Shown: positions 44,766 to 53,355 of the stretch, in pieces
How the letters are laid out: the number at the start of each line of letters is the position of its first letter
Numbering within the stretch: position 1 is the stretch's first letter
DNA from: Streptantibioticus_A sp037034305
GTDB taxonomy: Bacteria; Actinomycetota; Actinomycetes; Streptomycetales; Streptomycetaceae
Length of the DNA stretch: 64,000 nucleotides
Assembly: GCA_037034305.1 (NCBI GenBank)
Contig: JBAGJY010000009.1
Location: forward strand, 1 to 64,000
Reading direction: 5' to 3'
The notes under the pieces: model-generated
Databases searched by the model: none
What the model saw: the letters and a program-made list of their open reading frames with translations, nothing else
What the model was told of the DNA's origin: nothing
Position numbers and translations under genes: made by a program

Positions 44766-45040
44766 GGTTCGGCACCGCCGGTCCCGGCCATCGTCGTTGC
44801 TCGCCGTTGCGGCGGGACATTTCGCCGGGGGCAGGCCCCCGGAACCCCCCGGGCGCCCCGTTCAGGGTCTGGGGGCGCTTGCCCCCAACCGGGCCCGGCG
44901 CCTCGGCGCTTGACCCAAACCGGCCGGGGGCATGGGGGCTTGCCCCGGCAAGACCTGGGGGCGCCGGGGGCAAGCCTCCGGCACTGTGGCCCGCCGCGAC
45001 GGCGAGCAACCCCCGCGGCGGGGACCGGCGGTGCCGAACC
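44766..45040. mobile_element. 275-bp element with 51-bp inverted ends (MITE-like)
   Basis: Left arm 44766-44816 and the complement of right arm 44990-45040 match at 44 of 51 positions, the outer 20 bases being identical (GGTTCGGCACCGCCGGTCCC). The 173-bp centre is G/C-run rich with small hairpins such as GGGGGC-GCTT-GCCCCC. No coding capacity. It fills the gap between two convergent genes. A non-autonomous mobile element or a bidirectional terminator array are the two readings. Confidence 0.5.
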
Positions 45041-45086
45041 CACCGCGACTCGGGCCGGACCCCGACATGGCCTCAGCGGCGAGCGC

Positions 45087-46574
45087 TCAGCGGCCCGCGG
45101 AGCGGGCCTTGAAGGCCGCCTTGCGGGCCTCCTTCGCCGTCTTGCGATCCGGGTGCAGGCGTCCCATCGCCTCCAGGACGTCGGCGGTCGCCGGATGGTC
45201 GACCCGCCAGGCCGCCTCGAAGAAGCCGTCGTGCCGCGCCACCAGATCGTTCACCAGACCGCGGAGCAACTCGGGGTCGTCATCGACGTCGAGCTGCGCG
45301 GCGATGGTGTCGACGGTGAGCCAGAAGACCATCGCCTCGTCAGGTGACGGCACGTCGTCGGCCGCCCGCTCCACCAGCCAGACCCGGGCGAGGCCGCCCA
45401 GCTCCCGGTCGTCCAGCACCTCACGCAGCGCGGGCTCGGCCTCGATGCCCAGTCGGCTGAGCGTCTGCTGGCAGACCAGCCGCCGGGCGGGCGCGCCCTG
45501 GTCCCGGCCGCGCGCGGCGGCCAGCAGTTCCCGGGCGGCGTCCACCGGCTGGCGGGCCGCCAGCCACTGCTCGCCCTCCAGGTCGGCCGCCGCCTCGGGG
45601 TAGCCCACCAGCGCGTCCAGCAGCACGGTGGCGTCCTGCCCGGCGAGGTCGCCCAGGGCGGGGGCGCGCACCCCGGCGTCGGTCAGCCGGTCGCGCACCC
45701 CCAGTACGCCGAGCGGGGTCAGCCGGACCATGCCGTACCGGGAGACCTCCTCGTCGCCCAGTTCCTTGGGCAACTCCTCGACGGTCTCGGGGTCTTCGGG
45801 CTCGTCCGAGATCAGCCGTTCGTCCACCGGCTGGTAGTCGACCACTCCGGTGGGCGCGAGCAGCCGGAAGTGGTCGTCGAGGCGCATCATCGCCTCCGAC
45901 ACCTCCTCCAGCACGGCGTCGGTCGGCACGTCCATGTCGTCCGGCACCACCATCGAGGCGGCCAGCACCGGCAGCGGCACCGAGCGGGCGGCGGGGCCCT
46001 CGTCGTTCGAGGCGCCTTCGAACGCCTCAAGCGCGCTCAGCAGATAGAGGTTGGCCAGCGCCCCGTCCAGGAAGTCGGCCTCCTCCTCGGGGTCCCACTC
46101 AGGATCCGGCGCGGCGCCCTGCTCGTCGAGGTCGTCGTACAGCTCGGGCAGGCCGAGCGCGGCGGACTCGGCGAGCACCGCGTCAAGGCCGATCCGCCAC
46201 AGCTCCAGTACGTCGCGCGGCCCGCCGCGGCTCAGCAGCTCCAGCGCCTTGCCGGGGACTGCGGTACCGCCCTGCGCCGAGTGGTCCGCGTCGTCGGCGA
46301 GGTCCACCTCGACCAGGCCGGTGTCCACGGCGAACGCCCAGGCGTCGGCGCTCTCCGCGTCGCCCTCGGGTGCGTCGTCCAGGCCCAACTCGGCCGTGGC
46401 GCGGGCGAGTTCTTCGGGGACGAGCTCGGCTGCCGCGTCGATGCGCACCTGGGGCGCGGCCCAGCGGGCGAGTCGCACCGCTCGTTGGAACAGCGGTGCG
46501 GCGAGCGCGATCCGCGCGAGTTCGGCGTCGGGAAGCAGCCGCACCGGCGGCATGTCGCGGCTGTCAGCAGCCAT
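45087..46574 (-). CDS. conserved protein of unknown function, paralogue of the 6.5-7.9 kb protein
   Basis: A 495-aa acidic, helical protein. Corresponding segments with the paralogue are FQRAVRLARWAAPQVRIDAAAELVPEELARATAELGLDD near the N-terminus, MVRLTPLGVLGVRDRLTDAG in the middle, and the C-terminal HPATADVLEAMGRLHPDRKTAKEARKAAFKARSAGR. Between lie acidic stretches (DLDEQGAAPDPEWDPEEEADFLDG) absent from the other copy. No enzymatic motif is visible. ATG at 46574, with GAGGAG 10 bases upstream. Stands alone. Confidence 0.7.
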   Translation of the reverse strand: MAADSRDMPPVRLLPDAELARIALAAPLFQRAVRLARWAAPQVRIDAAAELVPEELARATAELGLDDAPEGDAESADAWAFAVDTGLVEVDLADDADHSAQGGTAVPGKALELLSRGGPRDVLELWRIGLDAVLAESAALGLPELYDDLDEQGAAPDPEWDPEEEADFLDGALANLYLLSALEAFEGASNDEGPAARSVPLPVLAASMVVPDDMDVPTDAVLEEVSEAMMRLDDHFRLLAPTGVVDYQPVDERLISDEPEDPETVEELPKELGDEEVSRYGMVRLTPLGVLGVRDRLTDAGVRAPALGDLAGQDATVLLDALVGYPEAAADLEGEQWLAARQPVDAARELLAAARGRDQGAPARRLVCQQTLSRLGIEAEPALREVLDDRELGGLARVWLVERAADDVPSPDEAMVFWLTVDTIAAQLDVDDDPELLRGLVNDLVARHDGFFEAAWRVDHPATADVLEAMGRLHPDRKTAKEARKAAFKARSAGR

Positions 46575-46885
46575 GGGGGGTGTTCTCCTCGTACGAGATC
46601 AGGATCGGCACCGGGACCGGAATCCGAGAGGCGCACGGACGCTCACGACCCAGCCTAGACGCAGAGCGCGGGCCACCGCCCGATTCACTCCTTCCGGACC
46701 CGTGTTACCCCGAACCGGAACGCACATTACGGTACGCGAGCCGGTTCTTACGCAATGCGAACGCACAAGGTGGACAGGAGTTGACCGCGGGAGGGTGATC
46801 GAGATGCCGTCGAGGTGTGGCACGCCGGGGTGCGGGCGGTGTCGTGGAGCCGCCCGCACCCGGCTGGACTTCCGCCGGAGCGGGG
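46575..46885. other. 311-bp intergenic, contains dapD terminator
   Basis: Upstream region of the unknown gene and end of dapD. Apart from the dapD hairpin at 46825-46863 I see nothing distinctive; promoter elements for the minus-strand unknown gene should lie near 46580-46700. Confidence 0.5.
46825..46863 (-). terminator. terminator after dapD
   Basis: CCGGGGTGCGGGCGG (46825-46839) pairs with CCGCCCGCACCCGG (46850-46863) with a single bulge and a 10-base loop, 23 bases beyond the dapD stop. Confidence 0.7.
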
Positions 46886-47884
46886 TCAGTTGTGGCTGTG
46901 CAGCACCGCGTTGAGGCCGCCCCACGAGCCGGTGCGCGGCAGCGCCTCGACGGTGCCGGTCATGGAGTTGCGGCGGAACAGCAGGTTGTCCGCGCCGGAC
47001 AGTTCGAGCGCCTTGACCACCTGGCCGTCCGGCAGGGTGACCCGGGTGCCCGCGGTGACGTACAGGCCCGCCTCGACGACGCAGTCGTCGCCGAGCGCGA
47101 TTCCCAGGCCCGCCTCGGCGCCGAGCAGGCAGCGTTCGCCGATCGAGACGACCTGCTTGCCGCCGCCGGACAGGGTGCCCATGATCGAGGCGCCGCCGCC
47201 GATGTCGGAGCCGTCGCCGACGACCACGCCCTGGCTGATCCGGCCCTCGACCATGGAGGTGCCCAGGGTGCCCGCGTTGAAGTTGCAGAAGCCCTCGTGC
47301 ATCACGGTGGTGCCCGAAGCCAGGTGCGCGCCGAGCCGCACCCGGTCGGCGTCGGCGATGCGCACACCGGACGGCGCCACGTAGTCGGTCATCCGCGGGA
47401 ACTTGTCGATGCCGTACACCGACAGGTGCTGGCCCTCGGCGCGGGCGGCGAGCCGGGCGCGTTCGATGTTGTCCACCGGCACCGGGCCGAGGGAGGTCCA
47501 GGCGACGTTGGCCAGCAGGCCGAAGATGCCGTCCAGGTTCTGTCCGTTGGGGCGGACCAGCCGGTGGCTGAGCAGGTGCAGTCGCAGGTAGACGTCGTGG
47601 GTGTCCAGCGGCTTGTCGTCCAGCGAGGCGATGACGGTACGGACCGCGACGACCTCGACCCCGCGCCGCGGGTCGGACCCCAGGGCGTTGGGCGCGGTCT
47701 CGCCCAGCAGTTCCGCGGCGCGCTCGGCGGACAGCCGCTCGGTCCCGGCCGGGCCGGGCTCCGCGACGAGTTCGGGGGCCGGGAACCAGGTGTCGAGCAC
47801 GGTTCCGTCGGCGGCGATGGTGGCGAGCCCGGCCGCGGCGGCGCCGGTGGCGCGGGAGGGCGTCGTGGCAGTCGTTTCAGTCAT
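46886..47884 (-). CDS. dapD: 2,3,4,5-tetrahydropyridine-2,6-dicarboxylate N-succinyltransferase
   Basis: A 332-aa actinobacterial-type DapD, lysine and meso-diaminopimelate biosynthesis (succinyl-CoA + tetrahydrodipicolinate). The C-terminal half has left-handed beta-helix hexapeptide repeats (VAPSGVRIADADRVRLGAHLASGTTVMHEGFCNFNAGTLG, SMVEGRISQGVVVGDGSDIGGGASIMGTLSGGG), and the N-terminal domain is the longer mycobacterial/streptomycete version. Single gene; ATG at 47884. Confidence 0.93.
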   Translation of the reverse strand: MTETTATTPSRATGAAAAGLATIAADGTVLDTWFPAPELVAEPGPAGTERLSAERAAELLGETAPNALGSDPRRGVEVVAVRTVIASLDDKPLDTHDVYLRLHLLSHRLVRPNGQNLDGIFGLLANVAWTSLGPVPVDNIERARLAARAEGQHLSVYGIDKFPRMTDYVAPSGVRIADADRVRLGAHLASGTTVMHEGFCNFNAGTLGTSMVEGRISQGVVVGDGSDIGGGASIMGTLSGGGKQVVSIGERCLLGAEAGLGIALGDDCVVEAGLYVTAGTRVTLPDGQVVKALELSGADNLLFRRNSMTGTVEALPRTGSWGGLNAVLHSHN

Positions 47885-47981
47885 GCACCGAACGCTAGTC
47901 GCTGGCCGCGGCCGATGCCCAACCGGCCCGGATGGCGGAAGATCCGTTCCGCGAGGCGGTGGTGGGTCGGGTCGGACCGGG

Positions 47982-48518
47982 TCAGTCCAGGAGCCGGGCG
48001 ATCATCGCCCGGGCCTGTTCCCGGTCGAAGTCGCGGCCGGTGAGCAGTACCTGCAGCGAGATCCCGTCGATCAGCGCGACCAGCGCCTGCGCGGTGGCCC
48101 GGTCGGTACGCGGGGTGAGGACGTCGACCATGCCGTCCACGCTCTGCGCGGCGATCGGCCGGACCGGGGCGCGGCGCAGCGCGGTCAGATAGATCTCGTA
48201 CTCCAGGACGCTGCGGTCCCGCTGCGCGGTCAGCAACTCGCCGACCAGGTCGGCGAGTTCGGCGGCCAGGTCGGCGTCCCGGGCGATCCGCTCGACCCGC
48301 CGCCCGAGGTCCTCGAAGAACGCCGTGTTGATCTGCCGCAGCGCCGCGACCAGCAGTTCGTCCAGGGTGGCGAAGTGGTACGTGGTCGACCCGAGCGGTA
48401 CGTCGGCAGCCGCGGCCACCGCGCGGTGGCTGAGCCCCGCGATACCGCGTTCGCCCACCACGCGGATCGCCGCGTCTATGATCCGCTGCCGTCGCTCGGG
48501 GTCGTACCGCCGGGCCAT
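47982..48518 (-). CDS. TetR family regulator
   Basis: A 178-aa regulator: N-terminal HTH ERRQRIIDAAIRVVGERGIAGLSHRAVAAAADVPLGSTTYHFATLDELLVAA (residues 8-60) and an all-helical effector domain. It begins one base after the stop of the SMR transporter gene in the same direction, so it is co-transcribed with it and most likely represses the pair through the two palindromes upstream. Confidence 0.9.
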   Translation of the reverse strand: MARRYDPERRQRIIDAAIRVVGERGIAGLSHRAVAAAADVPLGSTTYHFATLDELLVAALRQINTAFFEDLGRRVERIARDADLAAELADLVGELLTAQRDRSVLEYEIYLTALRRAPVRPIAAQSVDGMVDVLTPRTDRATAQALVALIDGISLQVLLTGRDFDREQARAMIARLLD

Positions 48519-48519
48519 C

Positions 48520-48840
48520 TCAGTGCGCTCCTCCGAGATTGAGCACGACGACTCCCGCTATCACCAAGGCGACCCCCACCAGTTTGGCGAGGCTGGCGGT
48601 CTCGTCCAGGAAGGCCATCCCGATGACGGCCACGGCGGCTGTCCCCACCCCGGCCCATATCGCGTATGCCGTCCCGACCTGCATCGTCTTCAACGTCCGC
48701 GCCAGCAGCACGAAGGCCACCAGATATCCGGCCAGCGTCCCCAGCGAGGGCCACAGCCGGGTGAAGCCGTGGCTGAGCTTCATCGACGTGGTCCCCAGCA
48801 CCTCGGCGAAGATGGCCCCGGCCAACGTGAGATACCCCAT
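48520..48840 (-). CDS. SMR family multidrug efflux transporter
   Basis: A 106-aa four-helix small multidrug resistance protein. Conserved Glu13 in AIFAEVLGTTSMKLS carries drug and proton; other family marks are GTAYAIWAGVGT and FLDETASLAKLVGVALVIAGVV. It exports cationic compounds (EmrE/QacE type) or possibly guanidinium-like substrates. ATG at 48840 lies inside the first operator palindrome, and the transcript may be leaderless. First gene of the transporter-regulator operon. Confidence 0.9.
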   Translation of the reverse strand: MGYLTLAGAIFAEVLGTTSMKLSHGFTRLWPSLGTLAGYLVAFVLLARTLKTMQVGTAYAIWAGVGTAAVAVIGMAFLDETASLAKLVGVALVIAGVVVLNLGGAH

Positions 48841-48880
48841 GCGTACAAGTGTACGCATGGTTGTGTACGGCCGTACACAA
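48837..48880 (-). promoter_or_regulatory. two adjacent palindromic operators over the SMR start
   Basis: CCATGCGTACA-AG-TGTACGCATGG (48837-48860) and TTGTGTACGG followed by its exact complement (48861-48880) are contiguous and share the TGTAC core. On the minus strand a TACACT -10-like hexamer (48853-48848) lies inside the first palindrome, about 8 bases before the ATG. Binding of the TetR product would cover promoter and start. Confidence 0.7.
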
Positions 48881-48900
48881 ACGCGAGGTGAACGCATGCG

Positions 48901-48932
48901 AAACGGCCCCCGCGCATGGGCGGGGGCCGTTT
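48901..48932 (-). terminator. strong terminator of the suf operon
   Basis: AAACGGCCCCCGC (48901-48913) and GCGGGGGCCGTTT (48920-48932), perfect 13-bp pairing with a 6-base loop and T-rich edge, lie 19 bases beyond the stop of the last suf gene on the minus strand. Confidence 0.8.
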
Positions 48933-48950
48933 CTGCGTAAGCGTTGACGG

Positions 48951-49289
48951 TCAGACGTTGAAGCCGAGCGCCCTCAGCTGCTCCCGGCCGTCGTCAGTGA
49001 TCTTGTCGGGGCCCCACGGCGGCATCCAGACCCAGTTGATCTTCAGGTCGTTGACGATGCCGTCGGTCGCCGACCGGGCCTGGTCCTCGATCACGTCGGT
49101 CAGCGGGCAGGCCGCCGAGGTCAGGGTCATGTCCAGGGTCGCGACGTTGGAGTCGTCCACGTGGATGCCGTAGACCAGCCCGAGGTTGACCACGTCGATG
49201 CCCAGCTCGGGGTCGACCACGTCGTAGAGCGCCTCGCGGATCTCGTCCTCGGTGGCGGGGCTGGTCGTGGTGGTCTCGTTCTCGCTCAT
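48951..49289 (-). CDS. metal-sulfur cluster assembly factor (SufT-like, DUF59)
   Basis: A 112-aa MIP18/PaaD-family protein with DVVDPELGIDVVNLGLVYGI (about residues 23-42), LTSAACPLTDVIEDQAR with the conserved Cys, and WMPPWGPDKITDDGREQLRALGF. Such proteins help deliver Fe-S clusters to targets. ATG at 49289 overlaps the sufU stop by 4 bases, making it the last gene of the suf operon. Confidence 0.9.
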   Translation of the reverse strand: MSENETTTTSPATEDEIREALYDVVDPELGIDVVNLGLVYGIHVDDSNVATLDMTLTSAACPLTDVIEDQARSATDGIVNDLKINWVWMPPWGPDKITDDGREQLRALGFNV

Positions 49290-49750
49290 GCCGTCTCCTT
49301 CGCGCCGTCGCCGGACAGTGCCTGTGCGGTCGCGTCCTTCCACGCCATCCAACTCAGCAGAGCACACTTCACGCGTGCGGGGTACTTGGAGACACCGGCG
49401 AACGCCACCGCGTCCTCCAGCACCTCCTCCATGGCGTCGTCCGGCTCGATCTGGCCCTTGGACTGCATCAGTTCCAGGAAGACCTCCTGGACCTCGCGCG
49501 CCTCGGACAGTTCCTTGCCCACCAGCAGCTCATGCAGCACGGAGGCACTGGCCTGGCTGATCGAACAGCCCTGGCCCTCGTACGACACGTCCTCGATCCG
49601 CTCGCCGTCGAGCCTCACGCGCAGCGTGATCTCGTCGCCGCACGTCGGATTGGTGTGGTGCACCTCCGCGTCGCCGTCCCGCAGACCCCGCCCCTGCGGG
49701 TGCTTGTAGTGGTCCAGGATCACGTCCTGGTACATCGAATCAAGCTTCAC
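49286..49750 (-). CDS. sufU: Fe-S cluster assembly protein SufU
   Basis: A 154-aa IscU-like protein that accepts sulfur from SufS (zinc-containing sulfurtransferase in Gram-positives). Cys ligands occur in HTNPTCGDEI, EGQGCSISQAS and ARVKCALLSW, and the characteristic SufU insertion lies between. GTG at 49750, 16 bases after the sufS stop. Confidence 0.93.
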   Translation of the reverse strand: MKLDSMYQDVILDHYKHPQGRGLRDGDAEVHHTNPTCGDEITLRVRLDGERIEDVSYEGQGCSISQASASVLHELLVGKELSEAREVQEVFLELMQSKGQIEPDDAMEEVLEDAVAFAGVSKYPARVKCALLSWMAWKDATAQALSGDGAKETA

Positions 49751-49766
49751 AGCGTCAGCACTCTCG

Positions 49767-51031
49767 TCAGCCGAAGAAGTTCCGGACCTGCTCCAGACCG
49801 TCGACCAGGGCATCGACCTCGGCCGGGGTGGAGTACAGATAGAACGACGCCCGCGTGGTCGCAGGAATTCCGTAGCGCAGGCAGACCGGCCGTGCGCAGT
49901 GGTGTCCGACGCGGACCGCGATGCCCTGCTCGTCCAGCACCTGCCCGACATCGTGCGGGTGGATGTCCCCGAGCGTGAACGAGATCGCCGCGCCGCGGTC
50001 CTCGGCCGTGGTGGGACCGATGATGCGCAGGTCCGGCACCTCCAGCAGGCGGCGCACCGCGTACTCGGTGACGGCGTGCTCATGGGCCTGGATGTTCTCC
50101 ATGCCGATGCCGCTCAGGTAGTCCACCGCCGCGCCGAGCCCGATCGCCCCGGCGATCGGCGGGGTACCGGCCTCGAACTTGTGCGGCGCCGGAGCGTAGG
50201 TGGACGAGTGCATCGAGACGGTCTCGATCATCTCTCCGCCGCCCAGGAACGGCGGCAGGTCCTCCAGCAGCTCCTGGCGGCCCCACAGCACACCGATGCC
50301 GGTCGGGCCGCACATCTTGTGGCCGGTGAAGGCCACGAAGTCGGCCTGCAGCGCCTGCACGTCCAGCACCATGTGCGGCGCGGCCTGCGAGGCGTCCACC
50401 ACCACCAGGGCACCGACCTCCTGGGCCCGGCGGACGATCGCCTCCACCGGGTTGATGGTGCCCAGGATGTTGGAGACCAGCACGAACGAGACGACCTTGG
50501 TCCGCTCGGTGATCACCTGGTCGATGTCGGACAGGTCGAGGCGTCCGTCGTCGGTGAGGCCGAACCACTTCAGCTTCGCGCCGGTGCGCTGCGACAGCAG
50601 CTGCCACGGAACGATGTTGGAGTGGTGCTCCATCTCGGTGATGACGATCTCCGTGCCGCGGTCCACCCGGTACGGCTCGTCCGCCCAACCCAGCATGTTG
50701 GCAACGAGGTTGAGCGACTCCGAGGCGTTCTTGGTGAAGATCACCTCGTCCCGGCTGGGTGCGTTGATGAACGCGGCCACCTTGTCCCGGGCACCCTCGT
50801 AGGCGGCCGTGGCCTCCTCGGCGAGCACGTGCACGCCACGGTGGACGTTGGAGTTGTGGCGCTCGTAGTACTCGTTCAACACGTCCAGCACCTGGCGCGG
50901 CTTCTGCGAGGTGGCCGCGTTGTCCAGGTAGACGAGCTTCTTCCCGTCGTGGACCGTACGGTCCAGCACGGGGAAGTCCTTGCGGATCGCCTCGGTGTCG
51001 AGGAGGCCGGGGAGACCGCCACGGGGGGATG

Positions 51032-51035
<4 letters not shown>
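49767..51035 (-). CDS. sufS: cysteine desulfurase SufS
   Basis: A 422-aa group II cysteine desulfurase (PLP) that forms a persulfide on its active-site Cys and passes it to SufU. Visible: YLDNAATSQKPRQV, NASESLNLVANML, the PLP Lys in FVAFTGHKMCGPTGIGVLWG (about 231), and the Cys in VRVGHHCARPVCLRYG (about 368). GTG at 51035 overlaps the sufC stop by 4 bases. Confidence 0.95.
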
Positions 51036-51796
<761 letters not shown>

Positions 51797-51803
51797 GGGT
51801 GCT

Positions 51804-52133
51804 TCAGGACTCCTGGGTGACGGAGACGAGCACGTCGTCCCCTTCGATCTTGACGGGGTATACGGGGACGGGCCGGGTCGCGGGCAGCCCGGACGGCTTT
51901 CCGGTGCGCAGGTCGAAGCTGGAGCCGTGCAGCCAGCACTCGATCTGGCAGTCCTCCACCTCGCCCTCGGACAGCGAGACGTTCGCGTGCGAGCACGTGT
52001 CGTTGATCGCGAACACCTCGCCCTCGGTGCGCACGATGGAGACCGGGGTGTCGCCGACCTCGACACGCTTGGGCGTGTCGTCTTCGAGCTCGCTGAGCGC
52101 GCAGACGCGGACGAAGCCGTTGGCGGCGGTCAT
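51804..52133 (-). CDS. Rieske [2Fe-2S] ferredoxin in the suf operon
   Basis: A 109-aa non-haem ferredoxin with CSHANVSL (about 46-53) and CWLHGSSFDLRTG (about 66-73), the CxH...CxxH cluster ligands. Small Rieske proteins are commonly embedded in actinobacterial suf operons, possibly donating electrons for sulfur or iron reduction. ATG at 52133 overlaps the sufD stop. Confidence 0.93.
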   Translation of the reverse strand: MTAANGFVRVCALSELEDDTPKRVEVGDTPVSIVRTEGEVFAINDTCSHANVSLSEGEVEDCQIECWLHGSSFDLRTGKPSGLPATRPVPVYPVKIEGDDVLVSVTQES

Positions 52134-53299
52134 GCGACGGACGCCTCCAGCTCCTGCTCGATCTTGGCCAGCAGCCGCTCCTCGATGTCGGGCAGGCCGA
52201 TCTGCTGGACCAGTTCGGCGAAGAAGCCGCGGACTACCAGACGGCGCGCCTCGTCGTGCGGGATGCCGCGGGCCATCAGGTAGAACAGCTGCTCGTCGTC
52301 GAACCGGCCGGTCGCCGAGGCGTGCCCGGCGCCGATGATCTCGCCGGTCTCGATCTCCAGGTTGGGGACCGAGTCCACCCGGGCCCCGTCGGTGAGGACG
52401 AGGTTCCGGTTCAGCTCGTAGGTGTCGGTGCCCACCGCGACCGCGCGGATCAGCACGTCGCCGATCCACACCGCGTGCGCGTCCTTGCCCTGCAGCGCGC
52501 CCTTGTAGGTCACGTTGGAGCGGCAGTGCGGCGTGTCGTGGTCGATGAAGAGGCGGTGCTCCTGGTGCTGGCCGTTGTCGGTGAAGTACAGGCCGTACAG
52601 CTCGGCCTCACCGCCCGGGGCGCCGTAGACGACCCGCGGGTGCAGCCGGACCACGTCGCCGCCGAAGGTGACGATCACGGACTTGAAGCTGGCGTCCCGG
52701 CCGACCAGCGCGGTGTGCTGGGCGACGTGCACGGCCTGGCGGTCCCAGTCCTGCACCGAGACGACGGTGAGCTTGGCGCCGTCGCCGATGAGGTACTCGA
52801 CGTTGGCGGCCAGCGTGGCGTCACCGGTGTGGTCGAGGACCACCACGGCCTCGGCGAACGCGCCGACCTCGACCACCTGGTGGCCGTAGGCGACACCGCC
52901 CTCGCCGTGCACCGAGATGCGCACCGGCTCGGTCAGCACGGCGTCCTTGGCGATCGAGACGACCGAGGCCTTCTCGAAGGAGCTGTACGCCTGGGCGGCC
53001 ACCCGGTCGACCGGCTTGCCCGCCTTGCCGAGCCGCGGATCCGTGCGGTCCACGGTCTCGACGGTGACGCCCTCGGGGGCGGTCACCTCGACCCGCAGGC
53101 CACCGGTGGCCTCGGCGGTGCCGTCGTGCAGGCCGCGCAGCCGCTCCAGCGGGGTGAAGCGCCACTCCTCCTCGCGGCCGTGCGGCACGGGGAAGTCGGC
53201 CACGTCGTAGGACGGGGCGGCGCTGACCCGCGCGTCGGCGGGCTGGCCAACCTGGATCGCACCGTCGGTGGTGCTACCGGCCGGGATCGTTTCAGCCAT
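52130..53299 (-). CDS. sufD: Fe-S assembly protein SufD
   Basis: A 389-aa SufB/SufD-family protein; SufBC2D is the scaffold for cluster building. Typical: PHGREEEWRFTPLERLRGL at the start, a beta-helix central part (VVEVGAFAEAVVVLDHTG, VSVQDWDRQAVHVAQHTALVGRDAS), and the C-terminal AGHASATGRFDDEQLFYLMARGIPHDEARRLVVRGFFAELVQQI. 56 bases after sufB. Confidence 0.95.
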   Translation of the reverse strand: MAETIPAGSTTDGAIQVGQPADARVSAAPSYDVADFPVPHGREEEWRFTPLERLRGLHDGTAEATGGLRVEVTAPEGVTVETVDRTDPRLGKAGKPVDRVAAQAYSSFEKASVVSIAKDAVLTEPVRISVHGEGGVAYGHQVVEVGAFAEAVVVLDHTGDATLAANVEYLIGDGAKLTVVSVQDWDRQAVHVAQHTALVGRDASFKSVIVTFGGDVVRLHPRVVYGAPGGEAELYGLYFTDNGQHQEHRLFIDHDTPHCRSNVTYKGALQGKDAHAVWIGDVLIRAVAVGTDTYELNRNLVLTDGARVDSVPNLEIETGEIIGAGHASATGRFDDEQLFYLMARGIPHDEARRLVVRGFFAELVQQIGLPDIEERLLAKIEQELEASVA

Positions 53300-53355
53300 G
53301 GCTGTCGTAGAACTTTCTCTCGGTAAGGAAGTCGTCGCTGCGGTCGAGGCGGGGC

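Noticed and set aside
44766..45040. Transposase or short ORF inside the inverted-repeat element
   Set aside because: Open frames here are Pro/Gly/Arg-rich and have no start signals; the element is non-coding.
48900..48932. Considered as an additional TetR operator because it is palindromic
   Set aside because: It lacks the TGTAC core, has a loop and flanking T/A bases, and lies directly after the suf operon, so it is a terminator.
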